A DNA stretch of 64,000 nucleotides, from NCBI RefSeq assembly GCF_040436345.1, contig NC_133230.1, positions 12,596,197-12,660,196 on the forward strand, given 5' to 3'. Every line of letters starts with the position of its first letter. The first letter of the stretch is position 1. The DNA is from Pagrus major. Lineage: Eukaryota; Chordata; Actinopteri; Spariformes; Sparidae. The notes under the pieces were generated by a model that was not told the DNA's origin, ran no database searches, and saw only the letters and a program-made list of their open reading frames with translations. Shown here in pieces: positions 1 through 14,057 of this stretch. The translations under genes and the position numbers were made by a program.

Positions 1-539
1 GGGGAAGCCACAGTTTAAGCTGGTTTTCAGTGACATCTCTCGACTCGACCATGAAGAAGAAGATAAACTCGCCTGAACGCCTGAATTTTATTCAGCTTTT
101 GAACATATAAAATATTGGCAATGAGATTTGTAGCTCTTTCAACAGGACAACCAATGCAGAGAGACAGATACAGAGTGAGGGGCTCAACTGGAGCGAGATG
201 GGGCAGGTGTAAGGGAGGTAAAAGTTGGCGTCGGTTGGAGGGAGGCTTAGTCTGACGGAGGATTAAGAACACATGAAGAGTTATGAAAGAGGGAACATCA
301 TCCTGAGGCAACTACAGCGCTGCCGTTCCATGTCAGATACAATCTCACGTCCCCGTTACACAACCCAGCTCCCGACCAGCGACCTCGGCAGACAGCGCGC
401 CCTGACTGACAATCTTAAGCTGCATTGTGGGTCGTAACAAAAATAAACGCCTCATACACGACTCTGCACCGTTGAATGAAGGCAGGAAAAGTATCTTCTG
501 CTTCACACAAAGCATCAAGGCCAGTGAGACTGCTCTGAT

Positions 540-665
540 TCAACACAGTCACCAGAATAAATGTTGGCAGAGCACTTTTCTGTGCTTATGATCTGGTTAG
601 GCACAAAAACCACTTGGTTAAGGTTATGAAGAGCTCATGTTTTGGTATGTTTTGGTCGCCACACT
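540..665 (+). repeat. interspersed repeat fragment (GGTTAGG family)
   Basis: This shares a run of phrases with 35110-35310: 'ccagaataaat.ttggca', then 'tgatctggttagg', then 'accacttggt', then a 'gtcgccac' end. The same order in two distant places shows an interspersed repeat. It resembles a teleost repeat of uncertain class, also seen at 28735-29165. Confidence 0.6.
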
Positions 666-1654
666 CCAGCTGGACATTTATATATGTAACGCGAACGGCA
701 TATGACACGTACAAATGTGAATATATCAGTGGTTTGCAGGAACATTAGCTGCCAATATTTTATCCTGGCGACTGCTCCGTCTGACTGGAGGTCTGCTTCA
801 GATCAGTCGCAGAAATATATTTCTATCATTCATGTAGATTGTGAAATCTTGGCCCCATGTCCAAATCAGCACAAATTTGATTTTCTAACTCCCGACCGTT
901 CTCCTCCTGTCTCTGCTGATTGTGGCCCAGCTGGTGCCACTTTGACACACTCCAGATGCAGAGACTAAAAGATCGCACGTGCTGCAGAATGACTTGATTA
1001 AATCTTCTTTGCCAATTTGAGTTTAATTTGTCCTGTTAGTGAAGGCTGCAGAGAGCCTCTCTGGAGGGACTGCCTGGTGTCTCAGCCCTCTGCCGCTCAT
1101 GTTCCTCCTTATGTAACAGTCCCAATGGGGTAATTAAATCATCTGTGTGCTGTAGTGTACTGTGGGCTAAACCTCTGACATGATCCCCGATGCTAAGTGC
1201 CTGCTAAGTGTTGGGTCATCTTACCGTAACCGTCGTCTCTCACTGATATACGACTTTTATATGTGTGCAGCTCGAACAAATGCTTCACCCACCGCCATTA
1301 GTTTACAAATGTGGTGAATTGCTACCAGTAAGTCACAGATATTCCCTTACAAGGACTCAGTAGTGACTCAGTGTCGGTTGAAGGCTGACAGCAGTTTAAA
1401 CAAAACCAAGGTCGATGATGCCGTTTCTTTCATTATTGCTGCTGAAGATGACGCAGATTCACTGATCTGCAATGACACAGACTTTTTTTTACATAAGAAG
1501 TGGAGAAAAACCTTAATGTCCGTGTTGGGCAGTTTGTTTTTTTAACACAAATACATACAATACATCACACGCAAGCACAAGATCTATATCACCTTACACT
1601 GTTGTCATAGTTCATGGAGGTTATAGTTGGTTTAAAAAAACAATAACAGCTGGA

Positions 1655-1850
1655 ACAATGGATGATCTAAGTACATTTACACAAGTACTGTACTTAATTT
1701 TGAGGTACCTGTAGTTTACTTCCATTTTCTGGTACTTCATACTTCTACTCCACTACAGTCTGGAGGCAAATATTGTACTTTTTACTCACTACATTGATTT
1801 TTTAATAACTTTAATTACTAGTTACTTTTCAGATTACACGCTGCACAGAT
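1655..1850 (+). repeat. MITE-like 'AGTACTT' repeat copy
   Basis: The segment runs from an 'aagtacatttac.caagtactgtactt' start through 'ttctactccactacagtctgga' to 'tagttacttttcagatta'. Related segments occur at 18487-18772, 33598-34245, 43608-43905 (inverted), 58478-58700 and 59040-59300. The pattern resembles an abundant non-autonomous DNA transposon family of percomorph fish, probably hAT-like; the class is from memory. Confidence 0.7.
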
Positions 1851-4800
1851 CCAAATGAGTGCATGTTAGTCCAAAAATCCCACAAAAAAATGTTGAACAT
1901 CGGATCTGATAATTGGCCGGGACGATAATCAATCGCACCAACAATTTTGCTATCTGGTTGTCATTTCGATGTATTATGGTCCTTTTCTTTATAACAATCA
2001 GAAAACAATTGCTACTAGTTTGCTGATGTCTTGGTAGCTAACAAGCTAGCTAGCTAATTATACATTCTTATTGTTGATTTGTGCATGACAGTCCTGCTTT
2101 TAAACGTATTTCAACATGGCAGTCGTCCCCTTTGATGGCATATGACGCCTGAAATTTAACTTAAATCCAGCAGCAAAGTTGCTACACTTGGTACAGCTCC
2201 TCTAATATCAATGCAGACTGGTGGGGTAGGAGCACCTGTTGCTTATGTTGACCTTTGAAATACCACTAGCAGTGATCTTTTTATTTGATGACCTGATTGC
2301 AAGCATTCATGCTTGTCTATCTCCATCAGATGGCAAATAACATTGTGATAATACCATGATCGCCACCGTAACACAAGAGAAGTCACCACAGCTGAAGAAT
2401 GTTGGAAATGTTTGGTTGCGTCTGTTGATGACGACTGATGACTTATGAAGGTCTTGAAGGTTATCAGGTTCATAGGGGAGATTTCTTCCACTACTACTTG
2501 TAACTCTGTTCTAAGGGGCGACATGGCACTCAAAAATGAGCGAAATGGAATTTTTCAGCACATTTATTGATCACAACCCCTTAAAAAACAAGTTTAAGGT
2601 ACTTTTTGAAAAATGTTTAAAAACCTGCCGATATGTTGTTGTGATGTTGTGTCTTTAACTCGACAATCAGAAACTAGGTAGGCTTTACTTCTTGGGAAAG
2701 TGATTGAGTGAAAAATATGGAAATTAGCTTCTTTTAAGATTAAAGATTCATTCTTTTAATGCAGCAAAGTCTTATTTTGTCTTTCTAAATGCTAAAACTC
2801 ATGCAAAGATAATCATTTCTAAATAAAACAGATTTTTCTGCAGGTGCACTTTCTCCATCCAACACTCAAGGATCAAGCTAGAATATTAATATCATGAGGT
2901 TTGTTATGTTTGTGAAGCAGTTATAGCAGTTTACCACTAGATAGTGGCCATAAACAGCCCAGTGAGTTTAAACAGGCCTGAGACTGACCTACAGATTATT
3001 TACAAAATGAGGTGAAATGTTTGATGTGGATCGTTTGCAGACAGGAATCAAAACGGCAGCTTCCTGTGAAGACGAGAGGCTGAGAGTTTATCACAGCTCT
3101 GCCATGCAAACAGCGTTATGCAACCGCTTCACGTTTGTCCTTCACTGTCTGTTGAACATTCACAGAGGGCACTGGGTCACATTTGCTTGAAGAAAGTCTT
3201 TTAATTGATCCTTCAGCGTGTTATCTTCTTATTCTCTCTCTCGGAGGAATGCCATTGTTTTTCTGGGATTCCTCAGATAAGGCGGTTATTCTCTCTGAAC
3301 AATGCCAAGTTTGTCCAGGCGTCTTCTGGGCCTCACGCTGTTTGTTTGGCCACTGAAGGAGGAATTTTCCACTTGGTGCCTTCCCCGGAGAGAGCAGCTT
3401 TCTTCTCGTCTTGTTTTATAGACACAGGTGGAAGTGGGTCAGCGCAGTCCGTGTGACAGTGTTTCTATCGGGAAAATATTGATGCATCTGCGAGAGGATG
3501 TTAATCTGCACTTTTTTCTGACAGTTTCTTTCCACAAGGAGTTTATTTAGGCCAAGATGGTGCGCTGATTTATCCGTGCGCAGCTCATTTTTGCCAGCGC
3601 CTCCCAGCTCTTGACACAAAAGCACAGATTTGCATAAACAGGCAGACAATGCTGCTGTCAAGAGTCTGTAAGTTTTTTTCTTTGACGTCAGATCGTGGTG
3701 CGCAGATACCACACTGGGATTAACAAAAGTCATGCTTAATTTAACCGTGGATTCTTCCGCCCTCTCATTTACAGTGATCACGGCCTGTCAATGCCGTTTA
3801 TAAATAGCACCGTGGCACCACTTTGACGCAACAGGCAAGTCGATCATCTGGCCTTGCCCAGCTGGCTTTGATGCCGCCATGCAGACAAAGCAGAGTGTGT
3901 GGGAGAAAGTAGTGACTGTGTTAGTAGATAACATGCTGCACTGTTTTTACACTAAATGAAGTCTTTTACAGGTGACACATAACCACGCCACAGGGCTAAT
4001 CCTCTTAATCACTCTGCCGATCTAAATTTATCTGCAGGTCTGAACTGAGCTGAATGATTGACTCCAGACTCCAGGATAATGAAATGTTGGAACTTGCTGC
4101 ACGGACAAAGACAATAGGAGCAATATCGAATATCATGTTTGTAGAGCAAGCTGGTTAAACTGGATCAGGGAGGAAATTACAGGAGGAGTTCAACAACAAC
4201 AAGATTGTTTTGAAAGTGCAGACAAAATGAAAAGCAGCTTCATTCTTGCTGCAAACTGTAGATTAGCCACGGTCAGTCTCTACAAAACAACTCTCAGTAG
4301 GTGTGTGCTCACATCTGCTGCAGTCGTTTTGGATCTCCTCTCAAGTATCTTCACGAACTCACCAAAATCTGATAGATTGCCACTTGGGTCGGTGTCCGTT
4401 GGATCTGCAGCCTACAAGTTTTGAAAATGAAAGTCTCGATTCCAAGTCTGCTATAGTTTGTGGAAAAAAAAAAAGTTAGCCAGCAACTCCAGGAAGACAC
4501 ATGATGCCCAGAAGAGAAAGCAAAAAGACAGGCAGAGAGCGTAATTAAAGCTGTACATTTAATTTATGATAATAAATCTATGATAATATACTCTATCTAA
4601 TTACAGAAGATAACTTTAGGTGAAAAAACTGTTGTTGGGTGTATGATTTGGCAGAGGTCTACTTTAAGTTGTGGTTTTTGGGCTGTTGTTGTCGCACATA
4701 CCTGGCAACCCCGGCTTAGTCCAGTGACACCTCCCATGAGAGTCGGGTGCCATAACCCGGTCATGAGTTATGTAAGGTGATGTAACAAACTAGCGTGTAT

Positions 4801-5977
4801 GTGTGTGTTTGTATTTGAGTCTACTGGCACGAACACACACAAACTTTCTCACACACACACGGCAAACTGAGCCTCCTGAGGCAAAAACTGTGGCCGCCAA
4901 AGGGTGGGGAAATGTTTGTGGACCGGTCCAGCTAAAAAGATCGTGACTCATTAAAATCACACTGCACAGTGACAACAAACCTTTAACTAAATAAATTCAG
5001 CAGGCGGCCTCCGCCTAACACGATCAGACCTCTCTCTGCGACTTTTCAAAGTGAGCGTCTTCCCTCCTCCCTCCCTCCTCTGCCTCACTGACCCTGATAA
5101 CAGCAGCTTCTCTGATTCACCCAGGGAAGGAAGTGGAGAGGCAAGTGGCTGCTTCTCGTATCTCGGCAGAAAGCAGCTGGTTCATTTAAGCAGATCAGAG
5201 GATGCAGAGCGGGCGTCTGATGCTCCACAGCCTTTGAAGCTCGCAGCCTCAGTTTGGGATAAAAGAGCATCCTGCATCACTTACAGGTGCTTTTGAAAAC
5301 CTCCCTGCACGCGGACACCTTGCATCCGCTCGATTTAACAGCGTTGAAATATCGCCGCTCATGTCCTGGCATCAGAAACCGAAACAGCAGGCTGGGAGTG
5401 TGTTTATGTAAAATAGGGAGATGAGTTGATGTGCTCATGTAACTGTCCTACATCCAAGGAGAGTCCAAACATAGCTCCACTTCTACAGGCAACAAATCAT
5501 CCTACAGTGTGAAATACCACCGTCTGGGCACGGCGAGCTGCAGGCACCTGTGATACACACTCGACTTCAAAGTGTAAACATATTAAATTATTGCTGAGTC
5601 TGCGAGCACACGGTGATCTGTAATAGCAGGAATAATTGGAGCAGATCCATGTCTGCTGAGAATCATTAATATTTAAGTCCGACGTAGAAGCTAACATCAT
5701 TCACAGTTTATAACTATCAGGGATTACATTCGTATCCCAGAAGAACATAGTGTTCCTCTGAGAGCGACACAGATTATAAAATGTAAAGGGCAACAAGTTT
5801 CACAAGGGATTATCGCTGAGGACTTTCATTTCTGTCTCGGGTCGTGAGGCAGTGGCAGCAGGGCTTCCCAGAGTTGGACGCTTGAAAGGCGGTGTCATGA
5901 TAGATGACTGACAGGTGCTCTCCTCTGCTGAAACAAAGAAGGAAGGGTCATTACGTCACAGAATCTCGCCTCAGTGC

Positions 5978-6245
5978 CAGACTGTGGTGCCAGCTGTATT
6001 GAAATCAATGGGAGATGCATGGAGATACACACTGAAACCCAACATATCTACATCATTTGACTTCTGATGAAGAAATGCCTCCAGAAAATGAAAGTACACA
6101 CTTCAGAGTGTAGAAAAGGCTCCTGCTTGCTGTGTAATTTCAGTCTCATCAGTGGAAATCAGTCGTACAACGTAGATATGTTAGGTTGAAGTGTGTTTCA
6201 CTGTGCATCTCCCATTGAGTTCAATACAACTGGCACCGCAGTCTG
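5978..6245. repeat. foldback (long inverted repeat) element
   Basis: Bases 5978-6051 and 6172-6245 form an imperfect inverted repeat of about 74 bp per arm with a spacer of about 120 bp. The left arm ends in 'aacatatctac' and the right arm starts with 'gtagatatgtt'. Deeper in the arms, 'caatgggagatgca' pairs with 'tgcatctcccattg'. Transcribed from either strand it would form one long hairpin. It is most likely a foldback MITE; a structured RNA cannot be excluded. Confidence 0.8.
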
Positions 6246-8761
6246 CCTCCAAAACAAGAAACCAATACACAATGGTTTGTTTTCATGGCTTTATATCAAG
6301 CACTGGAGGGAAGTAGTGGTGTATAAAGACAGAATCATTTGCATAATCCACTGTGGACTCACCAACTGAGAAAACACACAGGCTGCATTTTCCTACAGCC
6401 ATGCAAACACTTCCTGGCTGTACCTGATTGGACGATCACTGACTAAAACATTTTGGGACTTTCCAGAGGCGGCAGGTTGTGCTGGAAGTACCTGATTTAC
6501 ATAAAGTTGCCTGACCTTAACACAATGCAAGTGAGGAGAACACAACCCCCTGTCTCTTGAATGTATTGTATGGCTGCTTATTGACTATGAGTGGGAAGTG
6601 TGGAAATGACGGACCTGTGGACATGTACTTGAGTAAATGTACTTAGTTACATTGCATCACTGCAGGAGACTGGGATAATCTCCTGTTATTCTGACTTTTT
6701 CACACTTTTTCCCAAGATGGCTTCCCCCATTTCTAGTTTTATCACACCAAATAAATGGACAGTAAACCTAGATTAGATACTTGGTATTACAGTCTGCAGC
6801 TTATCAATAAATCTGCATACTATATTGTCGTTTTTTCTATAAAATGGTGAAAAATTTTAATTATAACAAAGAGTCCTAAACTCAAAAAAAGAAAATAACT
6901 CTCTCTTATAACAAGGAGGATGACTTGAACATTTTAACCACTTGGCTTCTTATATTTACGGTCTTCACACTCTGGCATGAACGCAGCGTGACATCAGTCT
7001 CTCCTGTGGGCAAACAAACAGAGTAAATCTATCAGCTCTCGCTTTGTGATTTCCTCCTGAGCTCTTAGATAATCATCTCACCCTGTGACGTCTGAAGACA
7101 AAAGTTTTTATCCCGAAACACTCTGAGACACGAGTGAACGATCACTGCGGCCCACGTGCCTGCAGGAGGCCTGCCAACAGTTTGATCATGAGAGCTGAGG
7201 GTCACTGAGCTGAATCATGGGAACCAGAGGCTGATCACCGGTGCAGACTGCAAACATGAACCGTCTCGGCTCTTGATGTATCATATGACGGAGGCCGAGA
7301 CTCAGGAGACGTTTTACAATATGCATTCCTGACCTCACTTTATCCCTCTTTCTCTATATTTATATCGAATGTATACGCACATTTTTCCACTGATGGTTCT
7401 GCTCATGAGAACCGTTTAGCGGCTGCATTCCTGCACAGAGCCACATGAGAGGAATTAGGCTAATATCCGATGAGGGAGTTATATAATTCTGCATTTATTC
7501 TACAGCCTGTAACCTTTGTTGCTTTATTTACTCTAATGCAGACACATGGGACAACTAAGACGACAGAAATGAACCCTGTGTCACAAGCAAAAGAATCGGT
7601 TTCCTTTAGTCGGACAAGGAGAAGTTAATCTTTTGTACATAAATGTTGTAATGTGTTGTTTTCACATATATTACACCACATAACAGGATGTTATTTAGAG
7701 CTTTGTTAGGGGACCTTTGGACACAGGACGGCCGCCCGTTAGACAGCAGCTCCTTTAAGTTCTTTACTGTTGAGACTTTTGACCTCAGACGTACACAAAG
7801 ACACTCCTGGAACATCAAATTACTATATTATTTAATAACATACGGCAGGCTTTAAATATGTTATGGTTATGTAAGAATATTAAAAGGCAACTTCAGGATA
7901 ACATGAGTGGAAACAAGTTCTGTAGGCTGTAAGTCTTGCTGCTTCATAGTAAATTAAAGATAACTAAATAAGGAGGGCTTTTATTGTGAAGAAGTTAAAG
8001 TAAATGAAACTTGTTTAACACCGAATTAGCGGAGCTTTGTTAGCGGCTATTCTCCGATAATACTGCAAGGATACACGCTATTAATAAGAAGAATATAACA
8101 AGAATATTGGCTTGATCGCTGTAGCGTCTTAAACATAAAAGTGGCTCAAGGGTTTATGCAGACACGAGACCATAAGGTTTATGTAATCAGGTGCATGTCT
8201 GAAATATCTGTGATAAACATATAATCAACTGGTTAAAAGTGTGCATATTAAGTAATTAGATGATAGATGTCTTTTTATCTTTTACTTTGACCTTTTGCAT
8301 GTTGAAAAATAACAAATCTAGTATTTCCAAATAGTTTTTGGACCATCAGGTAAATTAAACGGACAAGTAAACTTGCACATTCTCCTGTTTTTATAGTCGT
8401 AGAGTAAAATCCAGTGTATCTGAGGTGGACGACTGTCTGATATTCTGCCTCTCTCTTAACAGCTGGCAGTGGGTGTTGGTTGGATTAAACATCCACTGTG
8501 TGTGTAATTTGGATCAGTTGATCCTCTGTGCATGATTCTGCACAATAATCTGGATACAATACCATCATTGAGAAAAAAAAAAAGCCTTCAGCTGCAGCCC
8601 CCCTCCGACCACAAGGCTTAGAGAAAATGTAGCGTGGACACATGATGGGGACTGATGAGGACAGTGCGCGGAGGGATTTAACAGGCGCCACGCGCACTTA
8701 ATATGACTTTATGAATGAATGAATGAATGGATGAAGGACAGTCAGCAGCTTTATTCTCACA

Positions 8762-8786
8762 GTGTGTGTGTGTGTGTGTGTGTGTG
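8762..8786. repeat. (TG)n microsatellite
   Basis: An uninterrupted run of about 12 TG dinucleotides, with a short (ATGA)n run about 45 bases upstream (8713-8730). Confidence 0.95.
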
Positions 8787-9434
8787 ATTATAATATCCAA
8801 TGTTCCTGAGGCACAGGAAAATGGAAAATAGTTTATCAGGTTAGCAGCTCTCCTGCACGCTTTGAATGACAGGAACCATTATTCAGTAAACTAAGGTGTA
8901 TCACTGACACACATACAAATATAATCTTTATTATTCTGTCTAACAGCAGAGAATGACCTCCAGAAATTTTATGAAGGCACAGCAAACTTATTTATGCATC
9001 ATATTTCATACACAAGGACACTTCAGAGGTCTCCAAGTAATGCAGGAAAGATGACGAGACACATAATGAGGAGAGAGTTGAGCACAAGGAGGATAAAAAA
9101 TCTGGGTGTTGAAATGAGTGCAAAATCTTTATAAATGTGCCGGATGCAAGAAAAGAAAAGTATATCTTATCACCATGAAAATAATATGTTGTGCAAACGG
9201 ATAGTAGTTTCATATGATATGATATGCAGCGGAGGAAAGAGTGAGGATTTAGTACAGTTTCAGTTCAGTACAAGGCTCTTTAAAAATGTCTGGGTTCAAA
9301 TCCCAGCTGATAAAGAATAAAGAGCTGACAGGAAGTGATGGAGAGAGATGAGAAGTGACTGGTGACGATGTGATTTCAAGGACTAGATTTGGGAAACCTG
9401 TTGAGAAATAGACGTATGTAGTTTCTTCTGTACG

Positions 9435-9530
9435 GTAAATGCTTCTTATCGTAAAGCTTAGCTTAGCACTGAGACTGAAAACAGGGGGATCAGTTAGCCT
9501 TACTCTCTCCGAAGGTAACAAAATGTTGTT
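9435..9530 (+). repeat. interspersed repeat, GCTTAGC family
   Basis: Has 'gcttagcttagca', 'gactgaaaacaggggga', 'gttagcc' and 'aaggtaacaaaatg' in the order I know from a common teleost repeat. The 5' part of the same family is at 50179-50270. Class not determined. Confidence 0.55.
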
Positions 9531-12500
9531 TTAGTCAAAAGAAACTTTTTGGAGACCCTGCTGGCTGTCGGGTAAAGGTGAAGAAGTTAAACTCACTGGA
9601 AAACTATTATGTGTCTGGGTTTTAGTTTTTAGCTACCAGCTGAGTCCACAGCGGGGACCTGAGTTTGAGTCCATCCTTTGGCCCTTTGTTAAATGTATTT
9701 CCCTGCTTTCTCCAAACTTTCCAGGCATTCTCTAAAATTTCTAAAAATTGAGCATCAGGAGCTTGACTCTTACTCAGTCGTTGTCGAAGAAATCATCATC
9801 ATCATCGCTAATGATCTCAACTTCTAGTAATATAAAGGGTTTATTCATCACCTTCTTAATGATATAACACACTCATTCCCACACATTCACATCAGCTGTT
9901 TGTCTCTGTGGTCCACTGAATGAACTCTGACGCTGTCCTGAACCGCTGCCTGTTTGTCCGTCACCACATCTCAGCAACAACAGCTGGAGGAGCCGGGACA
10001 CAAACAAGCTGAAATCAGGAAAAAAAAAAATATCCAGACACACCAAACTTTAAGAGATTAAAGCCCGGGATTGGTACTGACTGTACTGAACTGACACAGT
10101 GTGTACTGATGGCGCAGCAGTTTAAGCTGATCTCTCTGCAGCACAGACAGGCTTAAAGCAGGAAAAAGAGCCACCCTGCAGGTTATCTTTTAAAGACACT
10201 TCAGGGCCCGAGTGTGACGATGCCTCGGGGGCCCGCAGAGTATTTTTATGTTACGAGTGTTTCCTGCAGCGACATCAGAAGTGAGCCGAGTGTTTCCCAG
10301 CAGCACTGTGGAGGATTCGGCCTCCTGCAGATATGCTCTTTCTGGGCTCTGACTCAAGTGTGTCTGGCTAATTATAGCAGCTCGCCGACCAGGACGGTTC
10401 AGACATCTGGTGTTATGTGCGTTTGTCACTCCTCCGTGTTTGACGGTCTCCCGCCGAACAAAGTTCACTACGAGACAACACCTTGTTTTTGTTATTTAAT
10501 CTAAGATCTCTTGCTGTTTTTTTGCTCATAACGTGCAGACGGTCACGCAGCTTACAGTCTCGATTTGTTGCTGTGAGATGAAAAACATTTTATCTGTCAG
10601 CTGTCAACAGGTTTAGGACTCAGTTGTGTGTTTTAGTGCTGAAATGATGACGTAACTGACGCTGCCATCTTTGGAGCAGCCAGAAAATATCATAATTCAA
10701 CAACGACAATAATTGTTAGCTTTACTGAGACATTAGAAGGTAGAAATTCATATTAAGTGAGAAAACTGGGTTCGTGGTTCATGAAAGTTTGCAAAGAATA
10801 ATTTGCATTTACATGTACAACATTTAGCTGATGCTTGCAGATGAGCTGAAGCTAATTACAAAGATTTTCAGATCAAAAGCAGCCACGTATGCAAACAGAG
10901 AGGTGAGAGTTCGGTCAGAGCTTCCTGGTGGGCCATAAACAAAAAACAAAAATGTGGATAAACAAAAGCTGCGGGCCAAAAGGTGAAAAACACCAAAACT
11001 GAAGTAATTAGTGTTGCATGTTGTTCCCACTGTGCTGACGACGCTCCAGCCTGAAGTTGTTCCAGAGGATGTGTGATCAGTTCAGCTCAGACTTGCAGAG
11101 GATCCTGTGGGATTTGGGCTGCAGATAATAGACTTAAGACAGATCTCTGCTACTCTTTCCTCAATGAGCGCTGTGATCACTGAGCCTGCTGAAGTGGAAA
11201 CTCACCAGACCGGACCGTGAGGGTCGCATTGATCAACCGTGGTCAGCTGATGAGTCTGTGGTGGAAAATTCCTCCCAGAGCAGTTTGATATATATAAACT
11301 GTCCACTCACTTTCATGAGGTCAAACACGCAACATCACGTGAAACACTGGAAATATATATTACGTTTATCTCATGATGACTGATGGCTATTATCTACCAA
11401 TGAGCCAGAATGCAGTGTTCTCATTTGGACTGCGATCATGTTTTTATTAGTATACATCATACTTCAAACACTTCATAAATCTCGTAAACTAGCTAAGACT
11501 TATAGTTAATTGTTAACAGAGGTTGTTATAATGACGTTTAGAGGGTTATTTCCGCTGTTACTTCTCATAAAATACCCCCAAATTAACAACAGTAAAAAAG
11601 AAAAGTCACATTTACTCTGGCTGTTGGGTTGTTCTTGGCATATAAAGCCTGCAGTATCCTCAGCAGCTCACTTACAGTAAGAGCATGGCACAGCTTCAGT
11701 TAGTATTCAGGACACTTTTAGAGGGAGAAACTCAGTAAGATAATCTGATAAAGTCACTGATGCATTCAGAGATGTGGAGTTCACCCTCCCCTCCCCACAG
11801 CTATCCCTAAAACGTGTGTAAAAGGATTAAATCCATCAGAGGAAAAAATATCTCTGTAGCCATTAGCCCGTGTTAATTGATTCCCCGGTGGAGCCCCCGT
11901 GTTGATCAAAAAAAGGTCCCGGCATGGCTTCCATTAAACCCCGGATAGCTTGACTCCTGGCAGGAGACGCGGTGACACCGTGGCCTCGGTTTAAACGACA
12001 CCCACAGGTAGGCTGAGAAACAAACGACCAATTATGGGCAGCAGAGCAGCATGTTCTGTCCCACCCGGACGTCCTCCCTCTAACCTGGCCTGTTGTCAAG
12101 CTGCTCGTGCTCAGCAGCCCGCCTCTGTCTGCCTCCTCACATCTACTTCACAATTACAGCCTGTCTGATGGAGTGATAATCACTGCAGCAATCAAATCAG
12201 GCTTCAGATACACTCCTGTGCTTCTGCTGTGGCTCCAGTAGGCCCATCTCCCAGGCTTCTACTGCTGCTGCTCCTCTGATGAGGTGCTTGTGATAGAAGC
12301 ACGTGTGGAAGTCAAGAAGTCACGTGAGATGTAATAAGTTGGTTTTCTGCTTTCTTTGTTATGTATTTTTTTGAGTTGTGTACTTACATTATCATAAATG
12401 TTTCCATCAAATATTGTACCATGAGTAACTTTTCATTTAGAAGGTGCTATTTGTAAGAAGAGTAGATGTTTGAGTCTCATTCCCACCTCGTCAAAAACTG

Positions 12501-12542
12501 ACACTTTAGGATGGCGCCTTTAAAATAGCCAATCATGCAAAC

Positions 12543-12625
12543 TCATTGTCCTATGACCAGGACAATGACAATGAGATATCCAATGACCAGGATATGTATA
12601 CGTATACATATCTGTATATACAGAA
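12543..12625. repeat. cluster of hairpin and perfect palindrome
   Basis: Bases 12543-12551 and 12560-12568 are a 9-bp perfect inverted repeat around an 8-base loop. Bases 12591-12612 are a perfect 22-bp palindrome centred on 'tacgta'. The phrase 'atgaccagga' occurs twice (12553 and 12583), once in each structure. No gene or known element explains it. Confidence 0.75.
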
Positions 12626-14000
12626 TGTTTATATGTCAGGGCGTGTCCAGTTGGGCCCTTAGGCAAAGTGCTTCACGGGAACCAGGGCAGCCCGATGAAA
12701 AGTGGGCTACTGGAACAGGAACAAGACCTACTGGAAAACATTCATGGACGAGACCGGAGAATATGAAACTACTGGATGGATAAGGTACAACAAACATGCT
12801 ATGGCAAGGGGCAGCCAGGACGACAGGTCACAGGGGGGGATATATCATCATACCCACACTCCCAGGTTGGGTACCAAGCCCCAATAACAACAAGTCCCAA
12901 TGCAGACGCTCCCAATGCAGATGCTTGTTTCCATATCATTCACCCTGCTCTGCTGAGATTGTCTCTTACTCTGTAAAATATAATTTGTTATTTTTTTATT
13001 TATTTTTGACAGAAGGAATGTCCTGTACTGTGAAAAAGGGACAATAAACAGTTCAAAAACATCCTGAGTAAAGTGTCATGCAATACAGACCCACTGCACG
13101 GGAAGTTGAGCATTTTTTTCAGGATGTATCTGAGTGTTTTTCCATCCGCTGAGCCCGAGTGTGACAACATGAGATGGATCAGATTAAGTGTGTCAACTGC
13201 ATGTGAATAAAAGAAACCGCCGTGACCGCAGGATATTTCCACACGAGTTTAAAAGTAGAATCAAGGTGGCATGTGAGAGAACAAAAACCCATAAATGCCT
13301 CATAAAGTGGAAACAAACAAAACGTGACAACACTCCTCGTCACTCGCTGAAGTGTCTCTGGTATTTTAATGGGCTGTATTTCACAACACAAAGCAGTATC
13401 GCAATAAAATGTGACAACAAAGCAGCCATCAGCTCACATTTGGGGCGAAGAAATCTGTTGAATTATTGCGAAAGATGTTTGAGCAGGCGACAATATAACT
13501 CCTGCTGCTGATCATAAATACTCTTATCGCTAATGATTTACTTTGGGAAATTCCTTTTGTGTGCAAAGTGTTCGTGTTTTGGCAGCACAAGAACAAAACG
13601 TTTTGATCCGCTTGTACTGTAAACACTCGTGGGTAACAATCTACATCACTGTGGGTTGTGAAATCCAAACATGCAGAGAGGCGTCCTGCTGAGTAATACT
13701 GCTCAGGACTCAACGTGTCTCTCATGTGTGCCGGACACGTTACTCTCAGAGTTATTTAAACATCCTGACGCCTGCAAAGGGACATCAGCTCACTCATGAT
13801 GTGGATTTTCCCGAATCTATGGACAGATATGACGTTAGGAGGCGAGCCGGGGTGAGAGTATCTGCAGAGTCATGAAGCCGGTACACTTTGTCATGTGATA
13901 AGGCTATTAGAGAAGGATCTGGCCTCCTTAAATAACCTGGATTTAAGCCCTCCATTGTGAGTAAAAGAGATGGTAAGGTGGCAGAGAAGGGCACGACTGG

Positions 14001-14027
14001 GGGAGGAGGAGGAGGAGGAGGAGGAAG
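14001..14027. repeat. (GGA)n microsatellite
   Basis: A purine run of about eight GGA units ending in 'ggaagg'. Confidence 0.9.
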
Positions 14028-14057
14028 GTGGGAGACATTAAAAAAGAGAGCTGAGAA

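Larger units (their letters stand above)
1..5977. other. intergenic, no gene supported
   Basis: No open frame in this stretch looks like a conserved protein, and no chain of splice-compatible exons was found on either strand. What can be seen are interspersed-repeat fragments (540-665, 1655-1850) and AT-rich sequence. The longest frame, 121 codons on the minus strand at 3416-3781, has no recognisable motif. Confidence 0.6.
6246..12542. other. intergenic, no gene supported
   Basis: Contains a TG microsatellite, a short repeat fragment near 6600-6665 ('gagtaaatgtacttagttac', the end of the AGTACTT family) and a GCTTAGC-family repeat at 9435-9530. No frame here resembles a known protein. Confidence 0.55.

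Noticed and set aside
3416..3781. 121-codon minus-strand frame
   Set aside because: No recognisable motif, no neighbouring exons and no promoter features.
9285..9315. tRNA T-arm-like sequence (CTGGGTTCAAATCCCAG)
   Set aside because: The T-arm and B-box look good, but no A box, anticodon arm or matching acceptor stem was found in the 70 bases upstream. At most it is a tRNA-derived SINE remnant.
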